64,000 nt of DNA from Piper betle (Eukaryota; Streptophyta; Magnoliopsida; Piperales; Piperaceae), in assembly GCA_033002965.1 (NCBI GenBank), contig JAURVB010013853.1, positions 62,001-126,000 of the forward strand. Reading direction: 5' to 3'. The notes under the pieces are model-generated. The model saw nothing but the letters and a program-made list of their open reading frames with translations. It made no database searches and had not been told where the DNA came from. Below are positions 60,107 to 64,000 of this stretch, one piece after another (the first letter of the stretch is position 1; every line of letters starts with the position of its first letter). The translations under genes were made by a program, and so were the position numbers.

Positions 60107-60854
60107 CGAGGGCTATCCAGAAATTAGCAGACGTTTTGAAATAAAAAATTAACAAAGTGAAAGAAAAATTTTTTATTATATACATTTAAAAGCTACACTC
60201 TTAAGCTACTTTTCAACATAATTCCCATTTAAATTGAGGCACTTATCATAGCGTGACACAAGTTTTTCTATTCCAACATTGAAGAAATCTGCCGCCTGAG
60301 AACTTAACCACTGGTTAACGCCGGCGGTAAGTTCGGCGTCACTATTGAAGCGCTGCGTTGCGAGCCACGTCTTCATCGCTGGAAAGAGGTGGTAGTCGCT
60401 CGGGGCTAGATCCGGGCTGTATGGAGGATGACTGAATTTCTCCCATCCAAAACCATTTAGGAGCTGTTGGGTACGATTGGCTGTGTGTGGACGTGCATTG
60501 TCGTGAATAAACAAAATTTTTTTGAAAGTTTTCCCCGACGCTTGTTTTGTATTGCCCGCCGTAGTTTTTGCAGTGTTTCACAATACCTTTCTGCATTAAT
60601 TGTCAAGCCTCGTTCGAGAGGCTTGACAAAGCTCTCACTGCGTTCACTGAACGCACTTCGCAAGTGGCGGGATTTTCTATTGCAGCGCACATTTTAACTA
60701 GTCACAGCAAGAAAAGTAAGAAAGATACGGACGTCCCGCTACAACAGCTTGATGCGTACTGAACGTAGAAATTTTTTGACACTAAGATGGCGGCTCTAGC
60801 CCCGCCCACTACCGCGCTAGACAAAAACGTCTGCTAATTTCTGGATAGCCCTCG
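60107..60854 (-). mobile_element. Mariner (Tc1/mariner) element with perfect terminal inverted repeats, internally deleted
   Basis: The element is flanked by TA on both sides (60105-60106, 60855-60856). Its first and last 31 bases are exact inverted repeats, starting CGAGGGCTATCCAGAAATTA and ending GACGTTTT inward. The minus strand encodes the C-terminal half of a mariner transposase: AERYCETLQKLRRAIQNKRR, then (after a one-base shift) FIHDNARPHTA with the second catalytic Asp, PPYSPDLAPSDYHLFPAMK with the third, and a tail ending LNLNGNYVEK at about 60206. The spacing is that of the DD34D group. The N-terminal DNA-binding part is missing, as the element is 748 bp rather than about 1.3 kb. 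The motif set resembles animal mariners more than the plant DD39D group. Confidence 0.88.
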
Positions 60855-61034
60855 TAAAATGAATAGTAATCACAAACGTGTTACAAAATTATAATCAAAT
60901 TGAATTCTAATCATGGAACTCGTAGATTTACAACCATTGAAATATATTGTCAGCTAAGACTGTTAACCTGCTAACTCCATTTTAAACCAAAAACGTGATT
61001 TTGGAACACCAAAATCACTTTTTGTTATTCCAAC

Positions 61035-61620
61035 CAAAAATACCAAGGACCAAGTAAAGTCGTTTAGGTATTTTGGCTCCCTGGTGTCAGAGGATAAGAA
61101 GTGCACCAATGAGGTCAGGGTAAGGATATCAATGACAAAGAAGACCAATAGAAACTAGAGACGGATCTTCAGCAGCAAGCTTGACTTGGAATTGAGGAAG
61201 AGATTAGCTAAGTATTTTGTTTGGAGTGTGGCTACGTATGGAGCAGAAACATGGACACTAAGGAAGGAGGATGAGAAAAGGCTTGAGGCTCTGGAAATTT
61301 GGAGTTTGAGACAAACGGAGTGGATTAACTGAATAGAGAAAATTAGAAACGATGAGGTGTTCTGAAGAGTGTAAGAAAAGAGAATTTTACTACAGACACG
61401 GAGGTATTCTACTAGAGATAATGAGGAAACAGAATCGGTTGGGTACTAGTGCTTAATCACAGCAGTGTTGGAAGGACCAATAAATGGGTGAGAAAGCTAG
61501 GAGGCTTAGAAGGTTCAAATTGTTGATGATGTGAAGCGAGGAGGAAGATCTTAACACCTTCAGGGAAACATGTTCTTAAGAAACGCAAAAGGAAACATGC
61601 GGTCATTTTGACCGAACTGT
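61035..61620 (+). pseudogene. LINE reverse transcriptase remnant (C-terminal part)
   Basis: The plus strand encodes SFRYFGSLVSEDKKCTNEVR, then RISMTKKTN, a stop, and IFSSKLDLELRKRLAKYFVW followed by SVATYGAETWTLRKEDEKRL and EALEIWSLRQTEWIN. These are the end of a non-LTR retrotransposon reverse transcriptase of the endonuclease-reverse-transcriptase type common in insect and other animal genomes. Stops follow N61152, WIN and VF, so the copy is dead. The 3' boundary is not clear; frames to about 61620 contain a Lys/Arg-rich tail. Confidence 0.7.
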
Positions 61621-61848
61621 ATAATTTTAGGTTTTTTACCCACTTTTTGTTAAGTATTAATCTCATTTATTGTTTTTTAAGTTATAGAGTAGGAAATTGA
61701 GTAAAACTATGTAAGTTAAAGAAAAATTATACATTTCGTAACGTACAAAAAATGGCAATGATAGAAAACAATGTAAAGTGTCGTTTATATTGGCATCATA
61801 TCTTGCACCCTCCCAGTGATGGCGTTGGCAACTCTGATAGAATGGGGC
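61621..61848. other. Boundary between the LINE remnant and the gag gene
   Basis: This AT-rich joint marks where pol of the gypsy-type element is lost: gag stops here and no protease or reverse transcriptase follows. Confidence 0.45.
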
Positions 61849-63149
61849 TCAGCTGCCCTGTACCTGGCCATCCATGGCTCTCATGGCTACTGGCGCATCT
61901 ACACGTCGTCTCTGCTGTGCCCCCTGCTCTGGCTGATATGGCCTCGGATGTTGCTGCCTCTGGTCGACATCTCGACGTGGTCGTGTAGCTATCACCCGCT
62001 CTGCTTCACCTGCAGCTCTCACTACGTCACCGAGGGTAGTAAACTTCCTATCCAAGTATGCCATCCGAATCTCATGATGGAGGCCTTCATAGAAGCGCTC
62101 TATTCTTCTTCCTTCGGTTGGAACCAAATCTGGTGCAAATCTCTCCAACGCTCTAAACCTCGTCTCATACTGTACTACTGTCATAGGCCCTTGCCTCAAC
62201 ATCTGGAACTCTCGTTCCTTCCTTCTCCTAACATCTGGTGGAAAATACTTTCCATCGAATTCCACTCTGAATTCCTCCCAAGTGATGTCCTGAGGCTGGC
62301 GATGAGCAAATACAGAATTCTGCACCGAACTCCACCATATCCTCGCTTCGTCTTGGAATGCTCCTGTGACGACGCGCACTCTGTGTTCTACGGGGCATGC
62401 CATACTATCAAACACTCCTATGGCCGACGATATCCATAGGAATGCCTCCTCAGCATCCAACTTCCCAAAGAAAGGTCGTCCGCCATTCTTCACGAATCTC
62501 TCATATTGCCACAATTCCAAACTCCTCACGTCTACAGATCTATTTGATCCCTCTGCTTGCTCATAACGAGGAAACTGTGATCCCGTACCAACTGGTACAC
62601 TGTCACCTCCAACTGCTCCACTCCCCCTACGGTTTGCCCGCTACCTGCTATCGCAGGTCCACTGGCGTCCTGTCTCATCCTTGCCTGAAGTGGGGCAACC
62701 AGAGGAGCTGTTGCGGGGGTAGCTCCCTGTTGCAGCGGTGGAGGAGGAGGCGGCGGCGGAGGGCCCATGGGCGCTACTGGCTCTCCTTGCGCCTCTTCAT
62801 CCACGGCTGGTCTCTTCTCTGCTCTAGCCACTGATAGAGCTATCTGTCTGAGCTCTCTCCTAAATTCCTCCTGATTCTGCTGCATTTGCATCTGAACCTC
62901 AACTAGCCTAGCTATTGCAGCATCCCTTTCCTGTCGACTACTCCCACTGCGGTGACTGTCGCGTCGACTGTCTCGGCGATGGCTCTCCGTACGACGACTA
63001 GCTGATACCGGTACACTCGTCTCTGCTGGTGGCATGGTGGTCCTAGGTCGACTGGAAGCTGTGTCACTGTGACCATGGTCGGGACTATCCTGTCTGACTA
63101 CTGGAGGCGATGGGGTCCTGATCTGCGTCCGACGGGTCTGTGTCACCAT
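61849..63149 (-). pseudogene. Gypsy-type retrotransposon gag, one frameshift, pol missing
   Basis: The reading frame starts at ATG 63149 (MVTQTRRTQIRTPSPP). The N-terminal part is rich in Arg, Ser and Pro, with a coiled-coil-like segment (ERDAAIARLVEVQMQMQQNQ) and a proline run. After a one-base shift near 62637 it continues through RSLELWQYERFVKNGGRPFF to the conserved retrotransposon gag domain (WWSSVQNSVF, ITWEEFRVEFDGKYFPPDVR, EREFQMLRQGPMTVVQYETR, RFAPDLVPTEGRRIERFYEG). Gag forms the particle that packages the element RNA. The frame stops at 61849 with no zinc knuckle and no pol, so the element is truncated at its 3' side. Together with the LTR at 63430 it identifies the family of the solo LTR at 1270-4930. 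Confidence 0.88.
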
Positions 63150-63324
63150 CCTGCTACGTATATCCTGACTCTAATCTACTCACCCTGTCACACCACTGAC
63201 TTAGGTAAGAAAATCTGTGAACCAAAACATAAAGACAGAAAAATACCTGTCGGTACAGCTCGGAGCAGCTTCGGCACACATGTAACCTGTAATGCATCTA
63301 CCATCTTAATCAACCAAGGGTTAG

Positions 63325-63425
63325 CTCTGATACCACTATTGGTATCAGAGAACATATGCCAAGAGTTGGCTCTGATACCACTGCTGGTATCAGAGAACAT
63401 ATGCCAAGAGTTGGCTCTGATACCA
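63325..63425 (-). repeat. Triplicated primer-binding-site array with hairpins
   Basis: CTCTGATACCA occurs at 63325-63335, 63370-63380 and 63415-63425, exactly 45 bases apart. On the minus strand each is TGGTATCAGAG, the start of the initiator-Met tRNA primer-binding site. The copy at 63415-63425 lies four bases from the LTR end, where the working site is expected. The first two copies are each followed, after a four-base loop (CTAT or CTGC), by the inverse TGGTATCAGAG, giving perfect 11-bp stems. The 45-base unit includes AACATATGCCAAGAGTTGG. Confidence 0.9.
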
Positions 63426-63429
63426 CTGC

Positions 63430-64000
63430 TGTAACACCCCGTTTCGGCTCACCCGTGAACCGACCCGGAAATGTCACCGGCGACCGAACCGTTCGCTAAT
63501 CTACTAGATTCGGTTAAGCCGACCCGGATCTACTCTCGGCGTCTCAAGATGGAGATGCAAATATGAAATGCATGAATGGGAACGATTGGGTTCTAACGGA
63601 GTCCTACATGCATGCTATGATGTACAAGCAAAATAAGACAAAACAACAAATGAGAAACCAAAAGAAAATATATACTATTTTATGAAAATACGATAACACA
63701 TAACAATCTACCATGACATTAAATCATTATCTCATTCGTTTTTACCCGAGCCGAGTCTGAACTCCAAGGCTCCCTACTCATTCATATTTATCAGTTCGTT
63801 TCATAACAAGTAATTCATTCAAGCAAACACATCAAAATTATCATTTACATAACAATAACACACCATCATTATACATACGTTACACGCGGCAGGTACATGT
63901 GTGCGCGGTTCCGTGCTGCTCCTCCGCAGTCCCGACAGCTTTCATCGCTCGCATTCCTCACCTACATATATATAGAAAAACCGTCAGTAACGAGTGTTAC
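63430..64000 (-). mobile_element. 5' LTR of the gypsy-type element, cut by the window edge
   Basis: The LTR begins (plus orientation) TGTAACACCCCGTTTCGGC directly beside the primer-binding-site array and runs off the window. It aligns to the solo LTR at 1270 onward, with single-base differences and without the nested AATCGG-armed element. Since gag lies on the minus strand to its left, this is the 5' LTR. Confidence 0.88.

Noticed and set aside
63325..63425. CRISPR-like regularly spaced repeats
   Set aside because: Only three units lie next to an LTR in a plant genome; the repeat is the tRNA primer-binding site of the retroelement.

Overview
The window is nuclear DNA of a flowering plant. 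Spliced genes have canonical GT/AG introns, the proteins are of plant type (DSK2 ubiquilin, a plastid-type J-protein, a receptor-like cytoplasmic kinase, a TORTIFOLIA1-like HEAT protein, a plant SIN3-like protein, an ABCB transporter), and the gene islands sit in a dense, nested transposon landscape. The GC-rich first exons of several genes would suit a monocot, but that is only a guess.

Layout. 0.3-0.5 kb: first exon of a DSK2-like gene running off the left edge. 0.86-18 kb: repeats, comprising a solo gypsy-type LTR of 3.66 kb with a perfect 5-bp target duplication, fragments of the same LTR, AATCGG-armed DNA elements, a copia fragment split by a solo LTR, and a degenerate serine acetyltransferase gene. 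19-22.7 kb: broken PPR and CUE-domain genes. 23-38.6 kb: the gene-rich core with a DnaJ/HSP40 gene, a calmodulin-like gene, an RLCK-VII kinase, a U11/U12-25K-like gene and a TORTIFOLIA1-like gene. 42.4-51.5 kb: a full-length ABCB (P-glycoprotein-type) pseudogene, broken by a copia element, by an AATCGG-armed element inside nucleotide-binding domain 1, by a short TG..CA element where the domain 2 signature should be, and by many small indels. 54.5-57.9 kb: eight 3' exons of a SIN3-like gene without its PAH-coding exons. 57.9-61.6 kb: an AT-rich island holding a mariner element with perfect inverted repeats and a LINE remnant, both more like animal than plant families. 61.8-64 kb: the 5' part (LTR, primer-binding-site array, gag) of a minus-strand gypsy-type element, whose LTR matches the solo LTR at the left end.

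How it fits together. No pathway is shared between the genes. What ties the window together is the transposon history: one LTR family seeded a solo LTR, several fragments and, apparently, the cores of the AATCGG-armed elements, one of which disrupts the ABCB gene. A second theme is single-base frameshifts. In the kinase, TORTIFOLIA1-like and J-protein genes every other exon and splice phase agrees, and one exon is off by exactly one base, so a base-level assembly error is at least as likely as real inactivation there. The ABCB, PPR, CUE and acetyltransferase copies carry too many lesions for that explanation alone.
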